Source of the DNA: an uncultured Acidobacteriota bacterium
GTDB taxonomy: Bacteria; Acidobacteriota; Terriglobia; Bryobacterales; Bryobacteraceae
NCBI GenBank assembly: GCA_902825945.1
Contig: CADECY010000086.1
Coordinates: 1-40,731, forward strand
Length of the DNA: 40,731 nucleotides
Direction: 5' to 3'
Both the position numbers and the translations under genes were made by a program. Of the stretch, positions 24,085-32,626 are shown in pieces. Within the stretch, counting starts at the first letter, position 1, and every line of letters begins with the position of its first letter. The notes below the pieces were generated by a model. It ran no database searches. It worked only from the letters and a program-made list of their open reading frames with translations, and was not told where the DNA came from.

Positions 24085-25422
24085 TCAGCCCCGCCGCTTC
24101 CGCCCGTCCGCGCGATTCTTCCCGTCCCCTTCGAATGCCGCCCGCGCGAGCACGGGCTTCTCCACGGCCTTGCGCGTTCGCGCGTCGAAGAACTTCACCT
24201 TCCCGTCGCGATAGGAGTCCACGCCGAGCCGGATCGCCGTCATCAACTGATAGCCGAACTCCGGATTCAGCACCGGCTGCTTGCGTGACCGCATGCATTC
24301 AAGCAGATTCGCGACGTGATCGGGCACCAGATTCGATTCGGTCACGTCGAACTTCCGCGTGCCCCGCCGGCCCTCAGCCACTTTCGCGTTCCAGACAGGC
24401 TCGGAGGTGACCGTAACCGAAGAGGCACCGAACGTGATCGTGCCCTTCTGTCCATAGATCACGTCCGCGAAGTGCCGTCCCGCGGAGGCGTTCGCCATCG
24501 ACGACGACAGATTCACGTAGAAGTCCGGATATTCGATGATCGTCGCGTAGGTGTCGGGCACTTCGCGATCCTTCTGCACGTAAACTCCGCCTGAGCCCGT
24601 GACGCGCGATGGAAACCGCGGACCCATCGCGAAAAGCAGCGGTCCGAGCTTGTGATAGAAAAGATCCGTCGCGATACCGCCCGAATAGTCCCAATACTTG
24701 CGCCAGCGGAAGTAGCGCTCCGGACTGAAGGCCCGCTTCGGCGCCGAGCCGAGCCAGCGATTCCAGTCGATCGATTCGGGCGAAGCCTCTTCATCGACGT
24801 AGTAGTTCCACTCGCCGTCGAGCGAATTGCGCGAATACGTTCCCTGCGCCCACAATACACCGCCGATCTCGCCGCCTTCGATCAGTTCCTTCGCCTTGTG
24901 ATAGCGCTTGTCGGAGAGGTGCTGCGAGCCCACCTGAAGCACGCGCCCGAATTTGTTCGCGGCGTCCGAAACTTGCCGTGCTTCGTCGATCGTCAGTGTC
25001 ATCGGCTTCTGCAAGTACACATCCTTGCCCGCCGCCATCGCGTCGATCGCCATTTGAGCGTGCCAGTGATCGGGTACCGAGATCACCACCATGTCGATAT
25101 CGGGACGCGCGAGCAATTCGCGATAGTCATGATGGACGTCCTTCGATTCGAGCTTTGCCACATCGCGCGCGCGTTCCTTGCGCCGCGTGTAGATATCGGA
25201 GACAGCGGCAACACGCACATCACCGGGTGAATCCTGCCGCGCGAGCAGCGTGCGCAGCATTCCCGATCCGTTGCCGCCCACGCCGATCACGGCGGCATTG
25301 ATGCGATCATTGGCTCCGAGCACCCGTGCGGTCGAGCGGAGCGAGGACGATGGTTTCAGGCTCGCGGCGGAGGCGGCGCCCGCGGTGGCTCCGGCGAGGA
25401 AGGTTCTGCGGCTGGTGGACAT
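24085..25422 (-). CDS. Tat-exported Gfo/Idh/MocA family oxidoreductase
   Basis: 445 residues. The leader MSTSRRTFLAGATAGAASA is a Tat signal (SRRTFLAG). The NAD(P)-binding fold starts at INAAVIGVGGNGSGML, and the catalytic lysine is in DVYLQKPMTLTIDEA. The C-terminal domain holds DLFYHKLGPLLFAMG and a final region with QPVLNPEFGYQLMTAI. Such periplasmic or surface enzymes, common in Acidobacteria and Planctomycetes, act on sugars or glycans and may use a tightly bound NAD. It starts 35 bases from pdxS on the other strand. Confidence 0.85.
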   Translation of the reverse strand: MSTSRRTFLAGATAGAASAASLKPSSSLRSTARVLGANDRINAAVIGVGGNGSGMLRTLLARQDSPGDVRVAAVSDIYTRRKERARDVAKLESKDVHHDYRELLARPDIDMVVISVPDHWHAQMAIDAMAAGKDVYLQKPMTLTIDEARQVSDAANKFGRVLQVGSQHLSDKRYHKAKELIEGGEIGGVLWAQGTYSRNSLDGEWNYYVDEEASPESIDWNRWLGSAPKRAFSPERYFRWRKYWDYSGGIATDLFYHKLGPLLFAMGPRFPSRVTGSGGVYVQKDREVPDTYATIIEYPDFYVNLSSSMANASAGRHFADVIYGQKGTITFGASSVTVTSEPVWNAKVAEGRRGTRKFDVTESNLVPDHVANLLECMRSRKQPVLNPEFGYQLMTAIRLGVDSYRDGKVKFFDARTRKAVEKPVLARAAFEGDGKNRADGRKRRG

Positions 25423-25429
25423 CGGTGGA

Positions 25430-25451
25430 ATCTTAGCATGTGCGATAAAAT
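25430..25451. promoter_or_regulatory. Divergent -10 boxes of the oxidoreductase and pdxS
   Basis: On the minus strand TAAGAT (25430-25435) is 7 bases before the oxidoreductase ATG; on the plus strand TAAAAT (25446-25451) is 6 bases before the pdxS ATG. Neither gene has a ribosome binding site, and the whole space between the start codons is only 35 bases, so both messages would be leaderless and the two promoters would compete for polymerase. -35 boxes are weak. Confidence 0.5.
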
Positions 25452-25457
25452 CACTGT

Positions 25458-26345
25458 ATGGTCTACCTAGACGATTCGTTCCGCGTCAAAATCGGACTGG
25501 CGGAAATGCTCAAAGGCGGCGTCATCATGGATGTCACCAACGCCCAGCAGGCGTTGATCGCCGAGAAAGCGGGCGCCTGCGCCGTGATGGCTTTGGAACG
25601 CGTTCCTGCCGACATTCGCAAAGAGGGCGGCGTGGCGCGCATGGCCCCGATCTCGAAGATCCGGGAGATCATGGCGGCGGTCACGATTCCCGTCATGGCG
25701 AAGGCTCGCATCGGCCACTTCACCGAAGCGCGAATTCTCGAAACACTCGAAGTCGACTACATCGACGAATCGGAAGTGCTGACCCCGGCCGATGAGGAAC
25801 ATCACATCGACAAGCGCGGATTCAAGGTGCCGTTCGTTTGCGGTGCTCGAAATCTGGGTGAAGCGCTACGGCGCATCGCCGAAGGCGCGGCGATGATCCG
25901 CACCAAGGGCGAAGCCGGGTCGGGCAACATCGTCGAAGCGGTGCGCCACATCCGCACGATCGTGAAAGAGATGCGACAGCTCACCGTGCTCGGACCCGAG
26001 GAACTGGTGCATGAGTCGAAAAAGCACCAGGCGCCTTTGGAACTGATCCAGTGGGTCGCCAAACACGGCAAGCTCCCGGTCCCGAACTTCTCGGCTGGCG
26101 GCATCGCCACCCCGGCGGACGCGGCCCTCGTCATGTCGCTCGGCGCCGAGGCGGTCTTCGTGGGCTCGGGCATCTTCAAGTCCGATGATCCGGAAACGCG
26201 CGCCCGGGCGATCGTCAAGGCCGCGACCTTTTGGAACGATCCCGCCAAACTGCTGGAAGCGAGCGAAGAACTCGGCATCGGCATGCACGGACTCGACATC
26301 TCGAAGCTCCCGGAAGCCGAGTTGCTTCAGACCCGGGGCTGGTAG
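25458..26345 (+). CDS. pdxS: Pyridoxal 5'-phosphate synthase, PdxS subunit
   Basis: 295 residues, the normal length. PdxS joins ribose 5-phosphate, glyceraldehyde 3-phosphate and ammonia from PdxT into PLP. VKIGLAEMLKGGVIMDVTN, ALERVPADIRKEGGVARM, MAKARIGHFTEA (lysine 82, imine former), IRTKGEAGSGNI (lysine 150) and FSAGGIATPADAAL are all present. The family forms a dodecamer with PdxT bound around it. The gene for PdxT follows after 5 bases, so both are in one operon. Confidence 0.97.
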   Translation: MVYLDDSFRVKIGLAEMLKGGVIMDVTNAQQALIAEKAGACAVMALERVPADIRKEGGVARMAPISKIREIMAAVTIPVMAKARIGHFTEARILETLEVDYIDESEVLTPADEEHHIDKRGFKVPFVCGARNLGEALRRIAEGAAMIRTKGEAGSGNIVEAVRHIRTIVKEMRQLTVLGPEELVHESKKHQAPLELIQWVAKHGKLPVPNFSAGGIATPADAALVMSLGAEAVFVGSGIFKSDDPETRARAIVKAATFWNDPAKLLEASEELGIGMHGLDISKLPEAELLQTRGW

Positions 26346-26350
26346 GCCGC

Positions 26351-26908
26351 GTGCGGTTAGGAGTGCTCGCCTTGCAAGGCGACTTCGAAGCCCATCGCAA
26401 GGCATTCGAGGAACTGGGTGCGGAGGCCACGGAAGTTCGCACCGCTGCTCAGTTGTCGGCCGTCGATGGCTTGGTGATTCCGGGCGGCGAGAGCACGACC
26501 ATGCTCGAGCTGCTCCGCATCGAATCGATGATGGAGCCGTTGCGCGAGTTCGGTTCGCGCAAGCCGGTCTTCGGCACCTGTGCGGGCGCGATTCTGCTGG
26601 CATCGGAAGTTTCGGCGCCGGCACAGGAGTCTCTCGGATTGCTCGACATCGCGGTGGAGCGGAATGCCTACGGCCGCCAGGTCCGCAGTCACGTGACCCG
26701 GATTGCGTTCGAAGGCGGCGAACTCGAAGCCGTTTTCATTCGCGCGCCGATCATTCGCCGTGTGGGCCCCGGGGCGCGCGTGCTCGCCGCATATGCAGGT
26801 GACCCGGTGCTCGTCGAGCAGGGCCGCCATATGGTCGCGACTTTTCATCCCGAACTCACGGCCGACCGGCGCGTCCAGAATCTTTTTCTAGAAAAGGTTC
26901 GCGGATAA
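26351..26908 (+). CDS. pdxT: Pyridoxal 5'-phosphate synthase, glutaminase subunit PdxT
   Basis: 185 residues starting at a GTG (VRLGVLALQGDFEAH). Class I glutamine amidotransferase with the oxyanion segment PGGESTTM at about 44-51, nucleophile cysteine 77 in FGTCAGAILL, and His 166 and Glu 168 in TFHPELT. It releases ammonia from glutamine and channels it into PdxS. The stop shares one base with the next start (TAATG). Confidence 0.96.
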   Translation: MRLGVLALQGDFEAHRKAFEELGAEATEVRTAAQLSAVDGLVIPGGESTTMLELLRIESMMEPLREFGSRKPVFGTCAGAILLASEVSAPAQESLGLLDIAVERNAYGRQVRSHVTRIAFEGGELEAVFIRAPIIRRVGPGARVLAAYAGDPVLVEQGRHMVATFHPELTADRRVQNLFLEKVRG

Positions 26909-27405
26909 TGTCCCGATTTTCACCCCGTTCGAACTACGAGCGGCCGGGTTCGCGGGTGGCCCCGAGCGGACCCGCGCAACCGGCCAAACCCAAGCTCCGC
27001 GTGCTGTTCGTGTGCGTGGGTAACGCGGTCCGCAGCCAGATGGCCCAGGCGTTCGCGCGCAAGTACGGAGCCGACATCATCGACGTCGAAAGCGCGGGCG
27101 TCGCCCCGGCGGAGGCCGTTGCGCCGCTCACGATCAAAGTACTGAGCGACCGTGGAATCAGCATCATCGACCAATATCCGAAACAGCTCGTCGAGGTCGG
27201 CGGGCCGTTTGACGTGGTGGTGAATATCAGCGGAATGCGGCTTCCCGCACCCTATGAAAAGGGCTCTCGCACCTGGGACGTCGAGGACCCATACGTCAAA
27301 CCTGAGGCCGAGTACGTCAAAGCGGCCGACCGAATCGAAACGCTGGTAATGGGTCTCATTCTCGAAATCCGGAACCAGAAGCGGCCGGACCCATTTTCAA
27401 AATAA
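26908..27405 (+). CDS. Low-molecular-weight phosphatase / arsenate-reductase-like protein
   Basis: 165 residues. A basic, proline-rich N-terminal extension of about 29 residues precedes the fold, which begins LRVLFVCVGNAVRSQMAQAF with the P-loop C-x5-R (Cys 36 to Arg 42). SAGVAPAEAVAPLTIKVL, and a late WDVEDPYVK with an Asp-Pro follow. This is the fold shared by low-molecular-weight tyrosine phosphatases and thioredoxin-linked arsenate reductases; the asparagine next to the loop and the SAG motif fit both. Its start overlaps the pdxT stop, so it is in that operon, an association I cannot explain by known PLP chemistry. Confidence 0.8.
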   Translation: MSRFSPRSNYERPGSRVAPSGPAQPAKPKLRVLFVCVGNAVRSQMAQAFARKYGADIIDVESAGVAPAEAVAPLTIKVLSDRGISIIDQYPKQLVEVGGPFDVVVNISGMRLPAPYEKGSRTWDVEDPYVKPEAEYVKAADRIETLVMGLILEIRNQKRPDPFSK

Positions 27406-27430
27406 TTATTGACAATTACAGGATAATTAT
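27402..27430 (+). promoter_or_regulatory. AT-rich promoter/operator with twin palindromes
   Basis: ATAATTAT occurs at 27402-27409 and 27423-27430, each its own reverse complement, 21 bases apart (two helical turns). A perfect TTGACA -35 box lies between at 27409-27414. A matching -10 box is not clear (CATCAT around 27433 is the best). The AT-rich island stands out in GC-rich DNA and precedes the unknown exported protein gene at 27461. Confidence 0.5.
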
Positions 27431-27460
27431 GCCATCATCCATTCAGTGGGTGGAGGTGGC

Positions 27461-28474
27461 ATGCGTTTTGCCGCTGTCGTACTTTGTTGCGCCGCCGCGC
27501 GCTGTGAGCAGGATCCGGTGATTCCGGAGCCGGCATTCGATCCCCGCGGCGAGGTATCGCGCGCGATGATCGGCGTCGAGCAGGTGGGCGCGAGTTCCTC
27601 CGATTCGACGCGCAAATTTTTCCTCGATTTCTACGTTTCCCGCGCGCTGCCGTTGGAGCGCGGGAATGGCGCGCACCGCTGGTGGGGCAACGTTCGCGTG
27701 GGTAGCCAGGCGATTCAGACCGCGGCGGCGATCAGCATCACCGCGGCCGATCTGCTCGGCGCCGCGCGCGAATTGAACCTGAACACGATCGCTCAGGCCG
27801 CCGAGTTCCAGTCGGGCTACGAATTCCAATTCGCCCGCGCGGGTTCGCGCACATCGTTCGACGGCCGCCGCCATCGCACCGCGCTCGGCTGGATCGTGGG
27901 TGGCGGCGCGGCGTTGCCCCTGCACCCGGTCTCGTCGGGAAAGGCGTTCGACTTCCCTGCCCGGGGTACCTACGGCTATGAGAGATTGATCACTCTCGCC
28001 CCAGAGCTGGCGGCGGCGCTCACGGCCCCGAAACATCTCGTGCTCACGACGCCAGACAGGAACAACTTCCTGCGCGGGTACTTCACCGGGATCCGGATGT
28101 CGACCTTCTACGATAGCGGCAACCGCGCACGATCAGTGGGGACGGTCACCGCGACCATCGGCCAGAATGAGTTGATAACCGGCGGCATCCTCCGTGGGTT
28201 CGTTTCGCAGGTCGAGGCGTCGTACCCGCTGCCGCTCACGTGGAGAGGCCGAACCGGCGCCAGCGCGGGCGTCTTCATTTTCGGCCGCGCCGCGTTCCGC
28301 CTCAACGGGGCGCATCCGATCGCGCCGCTCTTCCTCAAAGATGCCGATCCGGCCGCGGTGGTGATCCCCGAGACTCCGCTGATCGCGCGCCCGAGCCGGC
28401 GCGACATCTATACGATCGGAGTGGGTTTCGACGCGATCCGGCTGGGACGCCAGTTCTTCGGAATGGAGCAGTGA
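27461..28474 (+). CDS. Exported protein of unknown function
   Basis: 337 residues; I do not recognise the family. The leader MRFAAVVLCCAAARCEQDP could be a short signal peptide with a cysteine but no clean lipobox. The rest has alternating beta-like segments rich in aromatic and Gly residues (FFLDFYVSRALPLERG, GYEFQFARAGSRT, TVTATIGQNELITGG, GRTGASAGVFIFGRAAF, YTIGVGFDAIRLG), which fits an outer-membrane beta-barrel. The ATG at 27461 has GGAGG 5 bases upstream. It sits behind the AT-rich promoter region and 18 bases before the esterase gene. Confidence 0.6.
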   Translation: MRFAAVVLCCAAARCEQDPVIPEPAFDPRGEVSRAMIGVEQVGASSSDSTRKFFLDFYVSRALPLERGNGAHRWWGNVRVGSQAIQTAAAISITAADLLGAARELNLNTIAQAAEFQSGYEFQFARAGSRTSFDGRRHRTALGWIVGGGAALPLHPVSSGKAFDFPARGTYGYERLITLAPELAAALTAPKHLVLTTPDRNNFLRGYFTGIRMSTFYDSGNRARSVGTVTATIGQNELITGGILRGFVSQVEASYPLPLTWRGRTGASAGVFIFGRAAFRLNGAHPIAPLFLKDADPAAVVIPETPLIARPSRRDIYTIGVGFDAIRLGRQFFGMEQ

Positions 28475-28492
28475 CATGCTACCCTCACCCTG

Positions 28493-29719
28493 ATGCGCAT
28501 TTTTCTCGTTGCCGCCACGCTGGCGGCTTCTCTTGCGGCCCAGCAGCCCGCGTTTCCGGATGCTGTAAAGCTCGCGCGATCCGCTTCGCCCGAACTCGGC
28601 AAACTGATGGGCGATGGCACGCTCGCCAAAGGAACAGCGGTCTACGCGGTGGGCGGCGATTTCCTGTTTGCCCTCGAATCGGCGGCCAAGAAGCCCAAGC
28701 TCTTCCTGAACGATGCCGCTGGACCACCTCTCAAGAAGTCCAGGAACATCTGGTGGGCCACCGCGAAATTGCCCACCGGGCGCACCCACAACTTCCACTA
28801 CGAAGTGGACGGAAAACGTTTCGGCGGAAAAACTGATGTCGCGGCCTTCGGTCCATACTCCTACCCAAAGCCCGGAGTGCCACAGGGCAAGCTCGATGGA
28901 AAGCATGTCCACGAGTCGAAGATCTATGAAGGCATGAAGTCGGACTATTGGCTCTACGTGCCCGCTCAGTACGACCCGAAGACGCCGGCTGCGGTGATGG
29001 TCTGGCAGGATGGCGAAGTGCTGGTTCCGCGCGACATGCCCTCGCGCGCGCAGATCGTCTTCGACAACCTGACGCACGAAAAGAAGATTCCGGTGATCAT
29101 TCAGGTGTTGGTGTCACCCGGGCTGATCGGCAATCGCCGCATGCGCAGCATCGAGTACGACACGATGGACGATCGCTATCCGCGCTTCCTGCGCGACGAG
29201 ATCCTCGCCGAGGTGGGCAAGAAGTACAACCTGCGCAAGGACGGCTACAGCTTCGCGATCGCGGGCGATTCGTCGGGCGGAATCTGCGCCTTCAACGCGG
29301 CCTACGCGCATCCCGAATTGTTCACGCGCGTACTGAGCCGGATCGGCAGCTTCACCTCGATTCAGTGGAAGCCCGGAGTGCTCGATGGCGGCAACGTCTA
29401 TCCGTTCAAGATCCGCAAGGACACCAAGAAGAATATCCGAGTCTGGCTGCAGGATGGCGCGGGCGACCTCGAAAACGAGCACGGAAGCTGGCCCGCCACC
29501 AACATCGCGATGGCGAACTCGCTCAAGCTGAAAGGTTACGACTTCCGCTTCGTGTGGGGCAACGGAACCCACTCGCGCAACGGCGGTCACGCCGAACTCG
29601 CCGAGGAGATGATCTGGCTGTGGCGCGACTACGATCCCACCAAGACCAGCCAGGAGTTCACCCCCGATCCGGCGGAGAAGGACAAGCCCTTCTTCCGCGT
29701 CACCACGCTCAATCGCTAA
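28493..29719 (+). CDS. Secreted esterase of the enterochelin esterase/carbohydrate esterase type
   Basis: 408 residues. A signal peptide (IFLVAATLAASLAAQ) ends in Ala-Ala-Gln. Residues about 45-125 form an Ig-like N-terminal domain with KLPTGRTHNFHYEVDG, and from about 140 the alpha/beta hydrolase begins (SDYWLYVPAQYDP, MVWQDGEVLV). The nucleophile is serine 260 in AGDSSGGICAF, with an acid in the LQDGAGDLENEH region and His 366 in NGGHAELAEEMIWLW. Related proteins hydrolyse catecholate siderophores or acyl groups on plant polysaccharides; the substrate is not clear. TACCCT lies 7 bases before the ATG and no ribosome binding site is seen. Confidence 0.8.
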   Translation: MRIFLVAATLAASLAAQQPAFPDAVKLARSASPELGKLMGDGTLAKGTAVYAVGGDFLFALESAAKKPKLFLNDAAGPPLKKSRNIWWATAKLPTGRTHNFHYEVDGKRFGGKTDVAAFGPYSYPKPGVPQGKLDGKHVHESKIYEGMKSDYWLYVPAQYDPKTPAAVMVWQDGEVLVPRDMPSRAQIVFDNLTHEKKIPVIIQVLVSPGLIGNRRMRSIEYDTMDDRYPRFLRDEILAEVGKKYNLRKDGYSFAIAGDSSGGICAFNAAYAHPELFTRVLSRIGSFTSIQWKPGVLDGGNVYPFKIRKDTKKNIRVWLQDGAGDLENEHGSWPATNIAMANSLKLKGYDFRFVWGNGTHSRNGGHAELAEEMIWLWRDYDPTKTSQEFTPDPAEKDKPFFRVTTLNR

Positions 29720-29722
29720 CGA

Positions 29723-30514
29723 ATGAACCAACAACCCGCTCTTATCGAGTACCGCGACGTTTCGGTGCGGCGCAGTGGCCGTCATGTCTTGGACCGGCTG
29801 AACTTCTCCATCGGGGTCGGCGAGAATGTCGCGATCCTCGGACCGAATGGCTGTGGCAAGTCGACGCTGATCAAGACCATAACGCGCGAGCTGTATCCCG
29901 ATCCCGACATTCCCGATTCGTCGCTGAAGATCTTCGGCAAGTCCATCTGGAACATCTTCGAACTGCGCCCGCTGCTCGGCATCGTCTCCTATGATCTGGT
30001 GGACACCTGCACGCGCAACGATTATCCCGGCATGGAGATCGTCCTGTCGGGCTTCCACTCCTCGATCGGCATCTGGCCGAATCACGTGGTGACACCCGAG
30101 ATGGAGGCGCGCGCGGCGGAGGTGATCCGGCTGCTCGAAATCGAGCATTTGGCCGATCGTCCCATCAACGAACTCTCGTCCGGCGAGGCGCGCCGTGTCG
30201 TGATCGCACGAGCGCTCGTGCATCGCCCGAAGGCTCTCATTCTCGACGAGCCCGCCAACAGTCTCGACCTCCACGCGCTACACGAGCTTCGCGAGACCAT
30301 GCGCCGCATCGTGAGCCAGGACACGAGTGTGATTCTGGTGACGCACCACCTCCCGGACATCATTCCCGAGATCTCGCGCGTGGTCATGCTGCGCGCTGGC
30401 CGTGTCTTCGCTGATGGCCCGAAGCCCGCGATGTTGACGAGCGACAAGCTCTCGGCGCTATTCGGGACTGAGGTAGAAGTCGAGGAGCGCCGCGGTTACT
30501 ATCACGCATGGTAG
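29723..30514 (+). CDS. Orphan ABC transporter ATPase
   Basis: 263 residues with Walker A GPNGCGKST at about 40-48, signature LSSGEARRVVIARAL, Walker B ALILDEPANSLD and an H-loop THHLPDII. The overall sequence resembles ModF or iron-siderophore type ATPases, and the LSSGEARR start of the signature is typical of this group. There is no permease or binding protein gene nearby; the neighbours are an esterase upstream (3 bases away) and a peptidase-like gene downstream. It could energise a permease coded elsewhere or have a non-transport role. Confidence 0.85.
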   Translation: MNQQPALIEYRDVSVRRSGRHVLDRLNFSIGVGENVAILGPNGCGKSTLIKTITRELYPDPDIPDSSLKIFGKSIWNIFELRPLLGIVSYDLVDTCTRNDYPGMEIVLSGFHSSIGIWPNHVVTPEMEARAAEVIRLLEIEHLADRPINELSSGEARRVVIARALVHRPKALILDEPANSLDLHALHELRETMRRIVSQDTSVILVTHHLPDIIPEISRVVMLRAGRVFADGPKPAMLTSDKLSALFGTEVEVEERRGYYHAW

Positions 30515-30523
30515 CCTACGGAC

Positions 30524-32371
30524 ATGACGCGGGCGAAGTCGCTTCTTTGTGTCCTCGCGGTAACGTTCCCGGCGGCGGCCGCGGAATGGATCAAGATCAC
30601 TAGCCCGAATTTCGAGCTCTACACGACCGCGGGTGAGCGCATCGGCAAGTCCGCGATCAAGCATTTCGAGCAGGTCCGTGCGTTTTTCCTCGACTTCATG
30701 AAGATCCAGTCGAAGTCGGTGAACAAGGTGCGGCTGGTCGGCTTCTCGTCGGAGAAGGAGTTCGCGCCGTACAAACCAAGCGAGGCGGCGGCCGCGTTCT
30801 ACCTGCCCACACCCGATCGTGACTACATCGTGATGGGCGACACGAACGAACACTTCTTCAAGATCGCCGTCCACGAGTATGTCCATCTGATCATGAAACA
30901 CGCCGACGCCAAGGCTCCGCCGTGGTTGAATGAGGGCATCGCCGACTTCTATTCGACGATGACACCGGTTGCGAAGAAGGTGCGAATCGGACTGTTCGAA
31001 CCCGGCCGCCACTACACGTTGATGCAGGAGAAGTGGATGCCGCTCGAGAGGCTCTTTGCCGTGACGCACGATTCGCCCGAGTACAACGAAAAGAACCGCG
31101 CCAGTGTGTTCTACGCGCAGAGTTGGGCGCTCGTCCACATGATGTATTTCGAGGACGGCTACCGGGCCAACAGCCAGCGTGCCTTCAACGCGGTGCTGAA
31201 TGGCCAAAGCGGAGCCGAAGCGCTTCCCGCGACCTACGGAAAGACGCTCGAACAGATCCAGAAGGATCTCGGGTCGTACCTGCGCAAGAGCTGGCAGACC
31301 GTGGCGCATGTCGACTCGCGGCTTGACGCAAAGGTCGAAACTCCGCTCGTCGAAAAGGCGAACCCCGCCGATGCCGAACTGACGCTCGCGCACGTGCTCA
31401 ACTACGGCAAGAAGGCCGATCAGGCGGCGGCGATGTACGCCAAGCTCGTGGCGCAGTATCCCGATAACATCGAGGCGCTCGAGGCCCTCGGCTATTCCCA
31501 CATGCGCAGGAACGAAGATGACGAGGCGATGAAACACTTCGGCGCCGCGGCCAAGCTCGGATCGAAGAACGCGCGCATGCTGCGCAATTACGCCTACCTG
31601 CTGCAGACCAAAGGCGCGAACAAGCTCCAGGCGATCGCCGCATTGCGGCAGGCACTCGAGGTGGATCCCGACTACTTCGATGTCCGCCTGCAGCTCGGAT
31701 ACCTGCTCATGGGCGAACGGAAGTTCGGCGAAGCGTATTCGCTGTTCGCGGAGGTGAAGTCGATCAAGCCGGATAAGGCCGCGGCGCTTTTCAAGGCGCA
31801 GACCTATTGTCTGATCCAGTTGAACAGCTTCGAGCAAGCCCGTGAGATGGGCCTCCGGGCGAAGAAATACGCCAAGTCGGAATCGGACGTGATGGAGGTC
31901 GACCGGAACCTCTCCTACATCGAATATCGCCTCGCGCACGCGAATGCTCCCAAGGCACCCCTGACAGCCGCAGGCCCCGCCGCCGCGCCAGTCCCCACCG
32001 GACAGACCGCCGAGACCGTGGCCGCACTGCCAAGCGACAAGTTCGACGACGTTCGCTTCGAACTCGAGCGCCAGTTGAGCGGCGAGTGGGTGACCCGGCA
32101 GCGCAAGAATCAGGACACCTTCTTCACCGGCAAGTTCGAGGAATTGATCTGCGCCGAGAAGGGCGCCGTACTGCGCGTCAGCGGCGAGGGCAAGGTGATG
32201 TCCCTGATGATCGGCGATCCGGAGATGGTGCGGATCAAGGGCGTAGGCGCGGAAACGATCAACATGCAGTGCGGTAAGCAATCGCCCGTCCGCGTGGTGA
32301 CGGTCGGATTCGGAGCTCCGGAGAACGGGGAGAAGGCCGACGGAATCATCGGGTCTATCGAGTTCCAGTAG
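30524..32371 (+). CDS. Exported gluzincin-type protein with TPR repeats
   Basis: 615 residues. A signal peptide (SLLCVLAVTFPAAAA) is followed by a zinc peptidase-like domain with HEYVH at 117-121 and the third ligand glutamate 137 in LNEGIADFYST, as in DUF1570/peptidase MA-like proteins. Residues about 285-470 hold TPR-like repeats (DNIEALEALGYSHMRRNED, AIAALRQALEVDPDYFDVR, FEQAREMGLRAKKY). A beta-rich C-terminal part (about 510-615) has no clear family. TAGCCT lies 6 bases before the ATG and overlaps the stop of the ABC gene, so this gene may have its own leaderless start. Substrate is unknown. Confidence 0.75.
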   Translation: MTRAKSLLCVLAVTFPAAAAEWIKITSPNFELYTTAGERIGKSAIKHFEQVRAFFLDFMKIQSKSVNKVRLVGFSSEKEFAPYKPSEAAAAFYLPTPDRDYIVMGDTNEHFFKIAVHEYVHLIMKHADAKAPPWLNEGIADFYSTMTPVAKKVRIGLFEPGRHYTLMQEKWMPLERLFAVTHDSPEYNEKNRASVFYAQSWALVHMMYFEDGYRANSQRAFNAVLNGQSGAEALPATYGKTLEQIQKDLGSYLRKSWQTVAHVDSRLDAKVETPLVEKANPADAELTLAHVLNYGKKADQAAAMYAKLVAQYPDNIEALEALGYSHMRRNEDDEAMKHFGAAAKLGSKNARMLRNYAYLLQTKGANKLQAIAALRQALEVDPDYFDVRLQLGYLLMGERKFGEAYSLFAEVKSIKPDKAAALFKAQTYCLIQLNSFEQAREMGLRAKKYAKSESDVMEVDRNLSYIEYRLAHANAPKAPLTAAGPAAAPVPTGQTAETVAALPSDKFDDVRFELERQLSGEWVTRQRKNQDTFFTGKFEELICAEKGAVLRVSGEGKVMSLMIGDPEMVRIKGVGAETINMQCGKQSPVRVVTVGFGAPENGEKADGIIGSIEFQ

Positions 32372-32626
32372 CAGGAGAAGGCGCACGGCTGCCGCCGCTG
32401 CACTGATGACGGTCGAGGAATTCCCAACCTCGCTGCTATCGAAGGACTTCAGAGAAAGCCTTGCGGTCCGCCGATCTGACCCTGGTCGCCCAACACCGCT
32501 GGAATGCGGAGACAACAAAGAGGACATAGTCGCAGGTGTCGCCGGGCGAAGACATCGCGTCGACCGTCTTCAAGCGGACGTTCGCCGTCGCGGAGCTACT
32601 TGCCGGCGCGGACGAACGGCGGCCCT

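Noticed and set aside
30458..32527. Minus-strand open frame of 689 codons
   Set aside because: It mirrors the TPR peptidase-like gene, whose sense strand has a signal peptide, HExxH and TPR repeats; the antisense product has no domain.
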